Shown here: positions 38,408-47,494 of the stretch, one piece after another
Layout of the letters: every line of letters starts with the position of its first letter
Position numbering within the stretch: position 1 is the stretch's first letter
Assembly (NCBI RefSeq): GCF_001426085.1
Contig: NZ_LMRR01000001.1
Location: forward strand, 249,539-313,538
Source: Rhodococcus sp. Leaf278
GTDB taxonomy: Bacteria; Actinomycetota; Actinomycetes; Mycobacteriales; Mycobacteriaceae
Length of the DNA stretch: 64,000 nucleotides
Direction of reading: 5' to 3'
Made by a program: the position numbers and the translations under genes
Notes under the pieces: generated by a model
What the model was told of the DNA's origin: nothing
The model's database searches: none
What the model saw: the letters and a program-made list of their open reading frames with translations, nothing else

Positions 38408-40048
38408 TCAGCGCCCGTCGGCGATGATCTGGGCGACGTTGCGTTCGGCCAGCGCGGTGATCGTCAGTGATGGGTTGGCGGCACCGGTGCTTCCCGGGAT
38501 CAGCGCACCGTCGACAACGTAGAGGCCGGGGTGACCCTTCACGCGGCCGTAGTTGTCGGTGGCGTCGCCCAGTACCGCGCCGCCGAGGGGGTGGGCGGTG
38601 AAGGTGTCGTCGACATCGCGGGTGAACGGTTCGGCAGCGACGATGGTACCGCCGGCCTGCGCCATCCGATTCTGCACTGCGCGTAGGGCTTCCACGGTGT
38701 CGCGGCTGCCGCCCTTGGGCCAGTTCAGGGTCAATCTGTTTGTGGCGGAATCGAATCCGAAGTTTCCCCGCAGTGGGTCGATGGTCATGCCGAGTGAGCC
38801 GAGGAACCCGAGGTTCACGGGAACGCCTGGCACATACCAGTTTTCGACGGTCAGTGGCAGGCCGGAGTCGTCGGTTATGCGGGATGCGCACGGCGCTCCT
38901 TGAGGGCCGGCAGACATCGGGCCGAGCGACCGCGTCATCGAGGCGTCGCCGTTGGTACCCCAACCGGTGCCGACGAACTCGTTGAGGTTTCCCAGCGCTC
39001 CGGTGGTGCGGGCGCGCATCAGCAATTCGGTGGTACCGATGGATCCGGCCCCGAGGACGAGGGTGTCGCAGGTGACGGTGCGAGTCTCGACGACGTTGCC
39101 GAACGGGTCGAGGCGTTCGATCTCGACGCGGTAGCGGCCGCCGGATTCGCTGCCGATCGCGGCGACGCGGTGGCTGTGACACACCGTTGCGTTACCGGTG
39201 GCTTCGGCTTGGGGAATGTAGTTCTGCGTCAGGTCGTGCTTGGCACCGTTGGAGTTGCCGAATGTGCTGGCACCGACGGTCGCGGACGGTCGGGAGCGGC
39301 CGGCGATCTCGTCGCGCACGACGTTCCAGTTCCAGTTGCCGTCCACCGCTTCCGGCGTGAATCCTGCCCGTCGGGCGTGGTCGTCCCAGGTGCGCGAGTG
39401 CGCGAAGTTCGGGCTGTTGTACACGTCCTCGGGCATCGTCGACGGCCGAAGCATCGACCGGGCCTTGGGGTACCAGCTGGCGGCCATCTCGTCGTAGTTC
39501 AGACGCCCGCCGAACGAGAGGTCGAAGAATTTCTTGTTCGGTGCGATGGTGACGCCGGTGTAGACCACGGAGCCGCCGCCGACGGCCGCTCCGCGCCAGA
39601 CCGAGAGGTTCTCGTAGCGGGTGGTGTCGAGGACTCCGCCGAAGAGATCGACCGGTCCCACCGGGAGCCCGGTGATGTTGGTGAACGACGTTTGTTGCCA
39701 CAGGCCGCGTCCGTCGGCGGTCATGTCGGCGGTGAAGATCTCGCGCCAGGGGTCGCGCGGCCAGCGCAGCCCGCGCTCGAGCACGGTCACCTGGGTGCCG
39801 GCCTGGGCCATACGCAGGGCGGCAGCGCTGGCGCCGAATCCGGAGCCGACCACGATGACGGACGAGTGGTCCGGCGGGCGCGGTGGGTCGGCGAACAGTT
39901 CGGGGACGAGCGATCGAATTCGGTCGGCACCGAGGGGGAGGGCACCGGCGGGGGCGGAACCCGGCATGCCGGCGGAGCTCAGGACCGGAGCGGCGGCAGC
40001 GCCGAGCATTCCGGCAGCGGCCAGCCGCAGCAATTGCCTTCGGTTCAC
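38408..40048 (-). CDS. Secreted cholesterol-oxidase-like GMC flavoprotein
   Basis: 546 residues from GTG 40048, with GGGGGA upstream. A Tat signal starts NRRQLLRLAAAG. The FAD loop is VGSGFGASAAALRMAQAG; GGVLDTTRYENLSVWRGAAVGGGS and LGAGSIGTTELLMRAR follow. The C-terminal HPLGG (active-site His of class I cholesterol oxidases) and NPSLTITALAERN (active-site Asn) align well with Streptomyces and Rhodococcus cholesterol oxidase as I recall them. It should oxidise a sterol or steroid alcohol with O2 outside the cell. Other GMC alcohol substrates remain possible. Confidence 0.78.
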   Translation of the reverse strand: MNRRQLLRLAAAGMLGAAAAPVLSSAGMPGSAPAGALPLGADRIRSLVPELFADPPRPPDHSSVIVVGSGFGASAAALRMAQAGTQVTVLERGLRWPRDPWREIFTADMTADGRGLWQQTSFTNITGLPVGPVDLFGGVLDTTRYENLSVWRGAAVGGGSVVYTGVTIAPNKKFFDLSFGGRLNYDEMAASWYPKARSMLRPSTMPEDVYNSPNFAHSRTWDDHARRAGFTPEAVDGNWNWNVVRDEIAGRSRPSATVGASTFGNSNGAKHDLTQNYIPQAEATGNATVCHSHRVAAIGSESGGRYRVEIERLDPFGNVVETRTVTCDTLVLGAGSIGTTELLMRARTTGALGNLNEFVGTGWGTNGDASMTRSLGPMSAGPQGAPCASRITDDSGLPLTVENWYVPGVPVNLGFLGSLGMTIDPLRGNFGFDSATNRLTLNWPKGGSRDTVEALRAVQNRMAQAGGTIVAAEPFTRDVDDTFTAHPLGGAVLGDATDNYGRVKGHPGLYVVDGALIPGSTGAANPSLTITALAERNVAQIIADGR

Positions 40049-40181
40049 GGAAAGTCCCCCTACTTGACTCACGGACAGCGTTGTCGATTGTGTCGTGTTT
40101 GCCGCGAGAAAGCGAACAGTTCGGTCGGTCTCGAGGATGCTTCCCAGCTCGGCCTCAGGTTTGCCTGTCAGACTTCCGCTC

Positions 40182-41117
40182 ATGGTTTCGGCTTCGGTGG
40201 CTCTGTTGTTGCTCGTCGCAGCGGTGGTCGGCATCGTGGCGCACCTCCGTGACTCGCGGGGGCAGGGGATGCTCGTGGCCGCCGCGTTGGCACATGTCCT
40301 CATGCTCGCTGCTGTGCCCGGCGCTCTTCTCGCGGCCGTGGCATTCGGTTGGTGGGGGCTGGCAGCGGGCACCGCGGTACTGGCAGGGGCTGCCGCGACC
40401 CAGCTTCCTCTACACAGGCACCGCTCCCGGACGACGGCCAAGGCACCGACTCTGACAGTGCTGCACGCCAACATCTGGCTTGGTCAGGCCGATCTCGACG
40501 GGTTGGTCGCGCTGGTCGAGCAGCACCGACCCGACGTGCTCACTCTCGTCGAGTTGACGCCCGAGGCCGACGCCCGGCTGCGGCCCAGACTGTCCGGCTC
40601 GTTGCCGCACGCGTACGTCGGTGCCGCTCCTGGCGGCGAAGGAACCGGCATCTACAGCCGGTTCCCGCTTGTCGACGAACAGCGCCACGACGGCTTCGTG
40701 ACCGAGCTGCTCTCTGCGCGGGTGGACATGCCGGGCCGGCCGCTCGTGTTCGCGGTGCACCCGGTGCCGCCGTGGCCGCGGGAACCGTCCGAGTGGGTCC
40801 GCGAGCTCGGGCTACTACGACAACTGTTGGCCAAGATCCCCGCAGAGGACGGACCCGTGGTGGTGGCGGGCGATTTCAATGCGACGCAGGATCATCGGCG
40901 TTATCGCGATCTGCAGGACGACCGATTCGTCGACGCGGCGGTGGCGACCGGAGCAGGCATGCTCAGGACGTACCCGGCGCACACCTGGCACCCGCCGGTC
41001 ATTGCCATCGACCATGTTCTGGTGGCGGACATGGCGGTTCGATCGGTGGAAGCGGTGACCGTTCCAGGCTCCGACCACCGCGGCATCGTTGCCAGGCTGG
41101 CGTTTCGGCCGGTTTAG
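40182..41117 (+). CDS. Membrane-anchored endonuclease/exonuclease/phosphatase-family protein
   Basis: About 311 residues. Three N-terminal hydrophobic helices (first ~75 residues), then an EEP fold: LHANIWLGQAD, LTLVELTPEA (Glu metal ligand), VVAGDFNATQDH and SDHRGIVARL. Such proteins are membrane phosphodiesterases of unknown substrate. The start is uncertain: ATG 40137 and GTG 40095 are in frame upstream without good ribosome binding sites. Divergent from the oxidase gene; its stop overlaps the convergent VOC gene by 4 bp. Confidence 0.78.
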   Translation: MVSASVALLLLVAAVVGIVAHLRDSRGQGMLVAAALAHVLMLAAVPGALLAAVAFGWWGLAAGTAVLAGAAATQLPLHRHRSRTTAKAPTLTVLHANIWLGQADLDGLVALVEQHRPDVLTLVELTPEADARLRPRLSGSLPHAYVGAAPGGEGTGIYSRFPLVDEQRHDGFVTELLSARVDMPGRPLVFAVHPVPPWPREPSEWVRELGLLRQLLAKIPAEDGPVVVAGDFNATQDHRRYRDLQDDRFVDAAVATGAGMLRTYPAHTWHPPVIAIDHVLVADMAVRSVEAVTVPGSDHRGIVARLAFRPV

Positions 41118-41488
41118 GACCGGGCCGGCAACTGCTGCACCGACCACGTGTTGCCGTCGGGGTCGGCGAAGTACACGAAGGTGCCCCAGCCCTCGTCCTT
41201 GGGCGGATCGATGGTCAGACCGGCTGCGGTGAGGTGTTCGTAGGCCTCCTGGACGTTGTCGACGACCATCAGGATTCCTGCTCCCTTGCCCGGTTCGGCG
41301 TCGGTGATGTTTTCGCCGATCGCGATGGAACACGCCGATCCCGGGGGAGTGAGCTGGACGTACCGCATCCCTTCCCAAGGCCGAGCGTCGTGGTCGGCGT
41401 TGAAACCGATCGAGACGTAGAAATCTTTGGCGCGGTCGACGTCGGTGACGGCCAGGGTGACGAGTTCGATCTTCATGGTGAGGTTCAT
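41114..41488 (-). CDS. VOC/glyoxalase-family protein
   Basis: 124 residues: KIELVTLAVTDVDRAKDFYV at the start, MRYVQLTPPGSACSIAIG in the middle and VYFADPDGNTWSVQQLP at the end, one VOC unit of the bleomycin-resistance/dioxygenase superfamily. ATG 41476 (MKIELV) is an alternative start. Function unknown. Confidence 0.78.
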   Translation of the reverse strand: MNLTMKIELVTLAVTDVDRAKDFYVSIGFNADHDARPWEGMRYVQLTPPGSACSIAIGENITDAEPGKGAGILMVVDNVQEAYEHLTAAGLTIDPPKDEGWGTFVYFADPDGNTWSVQQLPARS

Positions 41489-41527
41489 GACGCAATGATG
41501 ACCGCCATCGCGGACACATTCGGTCCG

Positions 41528-42175
41528 CTATGAGGCTTCGTCGAAGAACGTTTCGAGAATTTTTCGACCGTCCTCGGCGACTCCGGCCAGAACCTGTGCG
41601 CTCGGCGCTGTTCCCGCAGGCATGTGCGCGTCGAGCATCGGCTGCTGCGCCGGTGTGAGCTCGACATGGAACTGCAGACCGAGACCGCTGCCGAAGCGGA
41701 ACGCCTGATTCCGGTAGAGATTCGAGCTCGCCAGGAGCACCGCCCCCGCAGGCAGGTCGAACGTATCGGTGTGCCAATGAACGACCAGGATTCGATCCGG
41801 TCCGAAGACCGGTTCGCCGGCCTCGGTCGCAATCACCTCACCGGCACCCAACTCCGCAACCGGCCCTCGATACACCGCACATCCCTGCGATGCCGCGAGC
41901 AATTGAGCACCGAGGCACACTCCGAGCACGGGAATGTCACGCCCTAGACACTCGGCAATCAATTCTCGTTCGGCCTGCATGTGAGGGTGAGCGACATCGC
42001 CCCACGCATCCATCGGCCCGCCCAACACGACCAACCCCGTCACCGCGTCGGCTGGGGGCAACGGGTCCCCACTTGCCGCCGAGACCACCGTGTACTCGAT
42101 TCCGCGCTCGGTCATGATCGTCCCGATCAGCGCCGGCCCTTCGGCATCGACGTGCTTCACCACCCACCAACTCAT
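41528..42175 (-). CDS. Class I glutamine amidotransferase-like protein
   Basis: 215 residues with the GATase-1 triad: nucleophile Cys in GVCLGAQLLA, His in LQFHVEL and the following Glu-rich strand. The conserved LVVLGGPMDAWGD and VHWHTDTFDLP are of the GuaA-like, gamma-glutamyl hydrolase-type group. The acceptor subunit is not encoded nearby. ATG 42175 is divergent by 10 bp from the LLM gene, so promoters must overlap the coding starts. Confidence 0.82.
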   Translation of the reverse strand: MSWWVVKHVDAEGPALIGTIMTERGIEYTVVSAASGDPLPPADAVTGLVVLGGPMDAWGDVAHPHMQAERELIAECLGRDIPVLGVCLGAQLLAASQGCAVYRGPVAELGAGEVIATEAGEPVFGPDRILVVHWHTDTFDLPAGAVLLASSNLYRNQAFRFGSGLGLQFHVELTPAQQPMLDAHMPAGTAPSAQVLAGVAEDGRKILETFFDEAS

Positions 42176-42185
42176 ACCCAGAAAT

Positions 42186-43184
42186 ATGCCCGACGCCCCG
42201 GCGGTTGTCCTAGCTGTGTTGCTTTCGCTTCTCGACAGATCCCGCACTCGATCCGGTATGGACGACGCCTCCGCGCTGCGTCACACCGTCGACAGGGCGG
42301 TGCACGCGGAGAAGATAGGACTGCATCGGTTCTGGGTGGCCGAGCATCACGGCGTACCCGGCATCGCGTCGGGCGCTCCGGCGGTACTGGCCGCGGCAGT
42401 GGCGTCGCGCACCTCGCACATCCGTGTCGGATCCGGCGGCGTGATGTTGCCCAACCATCAGCCGCTGATCGTGGCCGAACAATTCCTGATGTTGGAGTCC
42501 CTTTTTCCCGGCCGGATCGATCTCGGGGTCGGCCGCTCCCTCGGATTCACCGAGCCGGTACGGGCCGCGCTCCGACGAGACCGTGATGCGCCCGATACGT
42601 TCGAGGCCGACATCGCCGAGTTGCGTTCGTATCTGGACGGCTCGGCACCGGTGACGGCGCGCCCTGTCACCACGCCTCCGCCGGTGTTCGTTCTCGCGAC
42701 CGGTGCGGGCCTCGAGGTCGCTGCCCGCGCCGGGCTTCCGGTGGTCGTGGGTGGACCGGTGATTCAGCAGCCCGACCCATTGGCAATGTACCGCAGGAGT
42801 TTTCGGCCCACTGAGTCCAATCCTGAACCACACGTGATCATCTCGCTCGACGTGACAATCGCAGCCGATACCGCCGATGCGCGCAGGCTTGCGCTGCCGG
42901 AGGCTTGGGCGATGGCGAGGTCGCGGCGGGAGGGTGAGTTCCCAGCGTTGGAACCGGCGTCGGCCGTCGACGATTCCCGGTGGACGCCGCGGACGCGGGA
43001 GCGCATCGAGACCTCGCTCGCATCGACTGTTCTCGGCACCCTCGGTCAGGTGCGTCCGCGACTGGAGGAGTTGATCGGTCGCACCGGCGCACGCGAGATC
43101 ATGGCGTCGACATCGACGTTCGATCGTGCCGAGTTGTTCGACGCAGACGCCGCTTTCGCTCAGCTTGCCGGTACCGTTGGTTGA
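42186..43184 (+). CDS. LLM-class flavin-dependent oxidoreductase
   Basis: 332 residues of the luciferase-like monooxygenase fold: HRFWVAEHHGVPGIASGAP, RVGSGGVMLPNHQPLIVAEQF and FPGRIDLGVGRS, the standard run of this MsnO8/YbbH-type group, and a later VFVLATGAGLEVAARAGLPVV. FMN or F420 could be the cofactor. Substrate unknown. The 3' end overlaps the convergent LysR gene by 25 bp. ATG 42186 (MPDAPAV) is preferred over a distant upstream start. Confidence 0.82.
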   Translation: MPDAPAVVLAVLLSLLDRSRTRSGMDDASALRHTVDRAVHAEKIGLHRFWVAEHHGVPGIASGAPAVLAAAVASRTSHIRVGSGGVMLPNHQPLIVAEQFLMLESLFPGRIDLGVGRSLGFTEPVRAALRRDRDAPDTFEADIAELRSYLDGSAPVTARPVTTPPPVFVLATGAGLEVAARAGLPVVVGGPVIQQPDPLAMYRRSFRPTESNPEPHVIISLDVTIAADTADARRLALPEAWAMARSRREGEFPALEPASAVDDSRWTPRTRERIETSLASTVLGTLGQVRPRLEELIGRTGAREIMASTSTFDRAELFDADAAFAQLAGTVG

Positions 43185-44089
43185 ACCGGTGCCGTGGGTT
43201 GAACAGGTGCTGTTGCCGCCAGGGCTGCCACGAGGTCGCGTTGAATATCGGTGACGGGCACGGTGGCGTCGACCACGGCCGAGACCGGTAGTTGCAGTCT
43301 TCGGTCGGCCTCGGTGCGGAAGACGAGACCGGTCTTGGGGGTGCTGTCGGCGGTGCTGGCGTACAGAATCGTCCAGCATTGCGGGTGGTTGAGTAGTTCG
43401 GCGCTGGCGGTGTGATCGGACGCGACCGGCGGCCCGAAGGTGAGTGGAAGCCCGCTGCGCTTCATCTCGCGTTCGATCACCCGGTGCAGCAGGATCTGTT
43501 CGCTGCGTTTGGGCAGCAGCAGCGGGTAGTCGGCCAGTTGACTCAGGCTCGGGTTGTCCACGCCGGCCAGCGGATGGCCCTCGGCGAGCGCGACGACGAG
43601 GTCCTCGGTCCACAGTTCGGTGACGTGCAGTCCCGAACGTTCGACGCTGCCGCGAATAAGCGCCACCTGGCAGTCCCCGGACGTCACCGCTTCGATCTGT
43701 TCTGCGAATCGTTTCAACACGAAGTCGATCTCGGCGTCGGGATGGCGTTCGCGTACCGAGACGATGGCCGCGATGGCGTTCGCGGCGAAGGTCATGTTTC
43801 CGGTGAGGCGCAGTTGGTTTCGGCGGCGCGCCGTCAGTGCCAGGGCGGCTTGCTCGAGCTCCACCATGTGCCGCGCGATGGATACCAATTGTGCTCCCAC
43901 AACGGTCAATCGGACGGTCCGTGAGGTTCGCTCGAACAGCGGCTCGCCGATCTCTCGCTCCAGCTTGCCGATCTGCAGACTGATCGCCGATTGTGAGACG
44001 TAGCAGCGCTCGGCAGCGCGCGAGAAGTTCAGTTCCTCCCCGACAGCAAGGAAGTACTTCAGCTGCCGCAGTTCCACGTGCATCTCCAT
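43160..44089 (-). CDS. LysR-family transcriptional regulator
   Basis: 309 residues: N-terminal winged helix-turn-helix (LRQLKYFLAVGEELNFSRAAERCYVSQSAIS ... LEREIGEPLFER) and a periplasmic-binding-protein-like effector domain. The ATG lies in a perfect 9-bp inverted repeat (44088-44110), probably its own binding site. It diverges from ndh, the likely second target. The C-terminal APVQPTAPVQPTVPAS is a short proline-rich repeat encoded by tandem 18-bp units. Confidence 0.87.
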   Translation of the reverse strand: MEMHVELRQLKYFLAVGEELNFSRAAERCYVSQSAISLQIGKLEREIGEPLFERTSRTVRLTVVGAQLVSIARHMVELEQAALALTARRRNQLRLTGNMTFAANAIAAIVSVRERHPDAEIDFVLKRFAEQIEAVTSGDCQVALIRGSVERSGLHVTELWTEDLVVALAEGHPLAGVDNPSLSQLADYPLLLPKRSEQILLHRVIEREMKRSGLPLTFGPPVASDHTASAELLNHPQCWTILYASTADSTPKTGLVFRTEADRRLQLPVSAVVDATVPVTDIQRDLVAALAATAPVQPTAPVQPTVPAS

Positions 44090-44110
44090 CCATGAGTTCT
44101 ACTCATGGAT
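44088..44110. promoter_or_regulatory. Palindromic operator overlapping the LysR start codon
   Basis: ATCCATGAG / CTCATGGAT, perfect 9-bp arms with a 5-base spacer; the LysR ATG is in the left arm. The total span resembles a LysR recognition site, though these usually sit further upstream. Confidence 0.6.
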
Positions 44111-44207
44111 ACTATTCCAACTTTCGCGTTGATAGACCAGCGATGTCGGAGTTTCATGGAGGTAGTTATTCGCCAAGGGAAAGACTCGAGCCGAAAAGGA
44201 AAGTGCT

Positions 44208-45530
44208 GTGCAAACGTACGACGTCGTCATCGTGGGATCGGGATTCGGAGCATTGGCTGCTGCCAAGTCTCTGGGCAAGGCCGGTGTGACGTTCTCGCTC
44301 ATCTCCAGCACCACCGAGCACCTCTTTCAGCCGCTGCTCTACCAGGCCGCCACGGGAATGCTCTCGACGGGTGAAATAGCCCCGCCGATCCGTCGCATCC
44401 TTTCGCAGTACGATTCCGCCGACGTCCGTCTGGGACGCGTCGTCGACGTCGATCCAGACGCTCACCAGGTCACCTACATCGGCGCGGGGGAGAGCCACAC
44501 CATCGGCTTCGGTCGGCTCATCGTCGCAACGGGTGCCACGCAGGCGTACTTCGGTCGCGACGAGTTCAAGGACCGCACATTCGCGCTCAAGACCGTCGAC
44601 GACGCGATCGCTCTGCGCGAGCAGATCCTGAGCTGCTACGAGACCGCGCATCTGACAACCGATCCGGCCGCTCGCAAGGAGTTGCTGAGCTTCGTCGTCG
44701 TCGGTGCCGGTGCAACGGGCGTCGAATTGGCCGGTCAGATCAGGGACCTCGCGCATCGCTACTTCGCCGGATCGTTCCCCGACATCGAACCGGGCGACGT
44801 CACGGTCACCCTTGTCGACGGTGTGAAGGAAGTTCTGCCCGCATTCGGCGGCAAGCTCAGCGCCTACGCCCGCACGAAGCTCGAGAAGTCCGGCGTCGAC
44901 GTCGTCACCGGGGCCATGGTCACCGACATCGCCGACGATGTCGTCACGGTGCAGGATGTGGACACCAAGACTTCACGGACCTTCGCCGCCAAGACGGTCA
45001 TCTGGTCGGCAGGAGTGCAGGCCAGCGACTTGGCCGCGACAGTCGCCGAGCGGACCGGCTGCGAAACAGACCGTGCCGGACGCCTTCTCGTGCACGAGGA
45101 TCTGACCGTCGGCTCGGCAAAGGACATCTACGCGATCGGCGACGTGACGTCGTTGAACAAGCTCCCCGGACAATCGCCCGTGGCGATGCAGCAGGGCAGG
45201 CACGTCGCGAAGATGATCATCGGCAAGGTCGACGCCGGAACGCCGTTCAAGTACACCGACAAGGGCAGCATGTCGATCGTCGGCCGATTCAGTGCTGTGG
45301 CACGGCTGTTCGGCAAGGTCGACATGTCCGGTCCGATCGCCTGGCTGATGTGGCTTGCTGTGCACCTGATGTACCTGGTCGGGTTCCGAAACCGCTACGT
45401 TGCAGTGGTGTCGTGGATGACCTCGTACATCGGCGACAAGCGACCGCACTTCCAGTACACCGATCACTCTGCCTCGCTGGCCGAGCGGACCGGTAAGACT
45501 GCGGATGACGAGGAGCGAAAGGCCGCCTAG
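44208..45530 (+). CDS. ndh: Type II NADH dehydrogenase
   Basis: 440 residues, membrane-associated single-subunit NADH:quinone oxidoreductase that does not pump protons. FAD loop VIVGSGFGALAAAKSL near the start, NADH loop VVGAGATGVELAGQ (about 165-178), the IWSAGVQAS and IYAIGDV motifs, and a hydrophobic C-terminal segment (PIAWLMWLAVHLMYLVGF) for membrane binding. GTG 44208 follows AAGGAAAG. The divergent LysR gene may regulate it. Confidence 0.92.
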   Translation: MQTYDVVIVGSGFGALAAAKSLGKAGVTFSLISSTTEHLFQPLLYQAATGMLSTGEIAPPIRRILSQYDSADVRLGRVVDVDPDAHQVTYIGAGESHTIGFGRLIVATGATQAYFGRDEFKDRTFALKTVDDAIALREQILSCYETAHLTTDPAARKELLSFVVVGAGATGVELAGQIRDLAHRYFAGSFPDIEPGDVTVTLVDGVKEVLPAFGGKLSAYARTKLEKSGVDVVTGAMVTDIADDVVTVQDVDTKTSRTFAAKTVIWSAGVQASDLAATVAERTGCETDRAGRLLVHEDLTVGSAKDIYAIGDVTSLNKLPGQSPVAMQQGRHVAKMIIGKVDAGTPFKYTDKGSMSIVGRFSAVARLFGKVDMSGPIAWLMWLAVHLMYLVGFRNRYVAVVSWMTSYIGDKRPHFQYTDHSASLAERTGKTADDEERKAA

Positions 45531-45542
45531 ATCGCTTGCTGC

Positions 45543-46202
45543 TCACTGATTGCTGCTCGCAAGGCCGTTGCGGTAGGCCCAGATCACCACGTGGACTCGG
45601 GTGTTGACGTCGAGCTTGCGACAGATGTTTCCGATGTGAGTTTTCACCGTGCTCTGTTCGAGTTGCAGCGCCCGGGCAATGTCGTTGTTGCCCAGGCCCT
45701 GCGACAACAGTTGCACCACTTCCATCTCGCGCAGACTCAAGTCGTGTTGCGGTGCAACGGAAGTGGGTCGACTCGTTGCACCCCGGCGGGCGAATTCCGT
45801 CATCAGACGCGGGGTCAGGTGGGGTGAGAGCGCCGCACCGCCGCCGGCCACGGTGACGACCGCATCGGCGAGCTCATCGGGATCGGTGTCCTTGAGCAGG
45901 AAGCCGGATGCACCACTGTCGAGTGCCGCGAACACGTATTCGTCGAGGTCGAAGGTGGTGACCACGATGACGCGGGTGGTGTCGAACCGCGCCAGAATCT
46001 CGCGGGTTGCGGTCAGCCCGTCTCCGTTCGGCATTCGGATGTCCATCAGTACGACGCCGGGTCGGAGGTTCTCAACCTGTTGTACGGCATGCTTTCCCGA
46101 GGTTGCGTGTCCGACGACCTGGATATCGGGATGTCCGGCGAGGAACAACTCGAACCCCTGTCGAACCACGGGTTGATCGTCGGCGATCAAGACGGTGATC
46201 AT
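45543..46202 (-). CDS. NarL/FixJ-family response regulator
   Basis: 219 residues: receiver domain (LIADDQPVVRQGFELFL, phospho-acceptor Asp in VVLMDIRMPNGDGL, Lys in FLLKDTDPDEL) and LuxR-type helix-turn-helix (LSLREMEVVQLLSQGLGNNDIA ... STVKTHIGNICRKL). ATG 46202 overlaps the histidine kinase stop by 4 bp. The pair with the upstream kinase is certain by position; target genes are probably near the inverted repeat at 48117-48152. Confidence 0.92.
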   Translation of the reverse strand: MITVLIADDQPVVRQGFELFLAGHPDIQVVGHATSGKHAVQQVENLRPGVVLMDIRMPNGDGLTATREILARFDTTRVIVVTTFDLDEYVFAALDSGASGFLLKDTDPDELADAVVTVAGGGAALSPHLTPRLMTEFARRGATSRPTSVAPQHDLSLREMEVVQLLSQGLGNNDIARALQLEQSTVKTHIGNICRKLDVNTRVHVVIWAYRNGLASSNQ

Positions 46203-47494
46203 GCCGGCACCTCGAGCGGCCGGGAGATCTTTCCACCGACCGGCAGCCGAGCACGCACGAACCAGGTGGATCCGTCGGCCGACAATCCGGCGTCGAGAGT
46301 GCCTCCGAGCAGTGCGGCTCGCTCCTGCATACCCGGGATACCGAAGCCCTGTCCGGCCGATTCGCCCCGGCCGGACGCGTCCGAGGTAATCGTGTTGCTC
46401 ACGGTCACTTCGATGTTCGACGAACGTTCGGATACCTGCACGCTCACATCGCAGTCGGGCGCGTGGCGTCGGGCATTGGACAACGCCTCCTGGACGATGC
46501 GATAGCACGTCAACTGCACGGCGCTGTCGGTGTCGTCCCTGTTCACCCCGGTGTCGATCGTCATGGACGCGAACGACATTCGTGATTGCTCCAGTAGCTC
46601 GGGGATGTCGGCGATCATCGGCTGCGGTGCGCTGTTGTTTCCGTGTCCGTCGGTCGCTGTGCTCGGGCGCAGGATGCCGACGATCTGACGCAAGCTGTCG
46701 AGGGTGCGTTGACCGTGTCCGATTGCGTCGGTGAGCAGTTCGCGCGCCTGCTCGGGATTGCTCACGATGAGCGTCTTCGATGCCTTGGCCTGGATGAGCA
46801 TGCCGGTCAGGTGGTGCGCAGCGACGTCGTGGAGTTCGCGAGCCATGGCTTTTCGTTCGTTGTCGAGCGCGGCCTCGAGCTGTCTTCGGTGTTCGAGCTC
46901 GGCTCGACCCAGTGCCGCCTCGTTCTCGAGTTCCTGGGCCCGGTTGCGCGCGATGTACTTTCCGAGGGCGATGAGCACCGTGTAGTTGATGATCAGGTTC
47001 GCCACCTGTTCGGCTACTACACCGATCGTGCCACCGGGGCCTGCTGCGGCATCCGGGAAAGACAGGCGGGTGTCGACGCTGACCAAAATTTCGAGGATCA
47101 GCCCCAGTGCGAGGGGTGCGAACAGGCGCGGACCGGTCACCCGAATCGCCAACGCGGCGATGGCAAACCAGTACAGCGGGGTGAACCCGAGGGTGCGGTC
47201 GGGCAGCACCATAATCAGCGCGACACTGATCGCCACCACGCTAAGATAGGACGTGACGGGAAACGACCGGCGTACACACGTCACGGCGGTCATCGCGATC
47301 AGGGCAACAACACTCGCCGCGATGAGGGGTGGGCTGCCGACGAGTTCGTCTCTGGTGTCGCCGACCATGCCCGTCGAGAGCTGGAACCCGGCATAGACGA
47401 CGGTGGCCAGCAGCATCTCGATCGGCAGTACCGCGGGATTGCGCGGGCGCCACGCGGGGCGAAAGGTATGCGGCAGTCGGTGAAAACCCAGCAT
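46199..47494 (-). CDS. Sensor histidine kinase, HisKA_3 type
   Basis: 431 residues. Five or six membrane helices in the first ~165 residues, a coiled linker, then the HisKA_3 phospho-site ARELHDVAAHHLTGMLIQA and an ATPase domain with N box ALSNARRHAP and G boxes GFGIPGMQERA. Partner of the response regulator downstream. The membrane part has no recognised ligand domain, so the signal is unknown; the preceding small membrane protein may help sense it. ATG 47494 shares its first base with the upstream stop. Confidence 0.9.
   Translation of the reverse strand: MLGFHRLPHTFRPAWRPRNPAVLPIEMLLATVVYAGFQLSTGMVGDTRDELVGSPPLIAASVVALIAMTAVTCVRRSFPVTSYLSVVAISVALIMVLPDRTLGFTPLYWFAIAALAIRVTGPRLFAPLALGLILEILVSVDTRLSFPDAAAGPGGTIGVVAEQVANLIINYTVLIALGKYIARNRAQELENEAALGRAELEHRRQLEAALDNERKAMARELHDVAAHHLTGMLIQAKASKTLIVSNPEQARELLTDAIGHGQRTLDSLRQIVGILRPSTATDGHGNNSAPQPMIADIPELLEQSRMSFASMTIDTGVNRDDTDSAVQLTCYRIVQEALSNARRHAPDCDVSVQVSERSSNIEVTVSNTITSDASGRGESAGQGFGIPGMQERAALLGGTLDAGLSADGSTWFVRARLPVGGKISRPLEVPA

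Noticed and set aside
38394-39701. Overlapping minus-strand frames inside the oxidase gene
   Set aside because: Arg/Pro-rich off-frame translations typical of high-GC genes.
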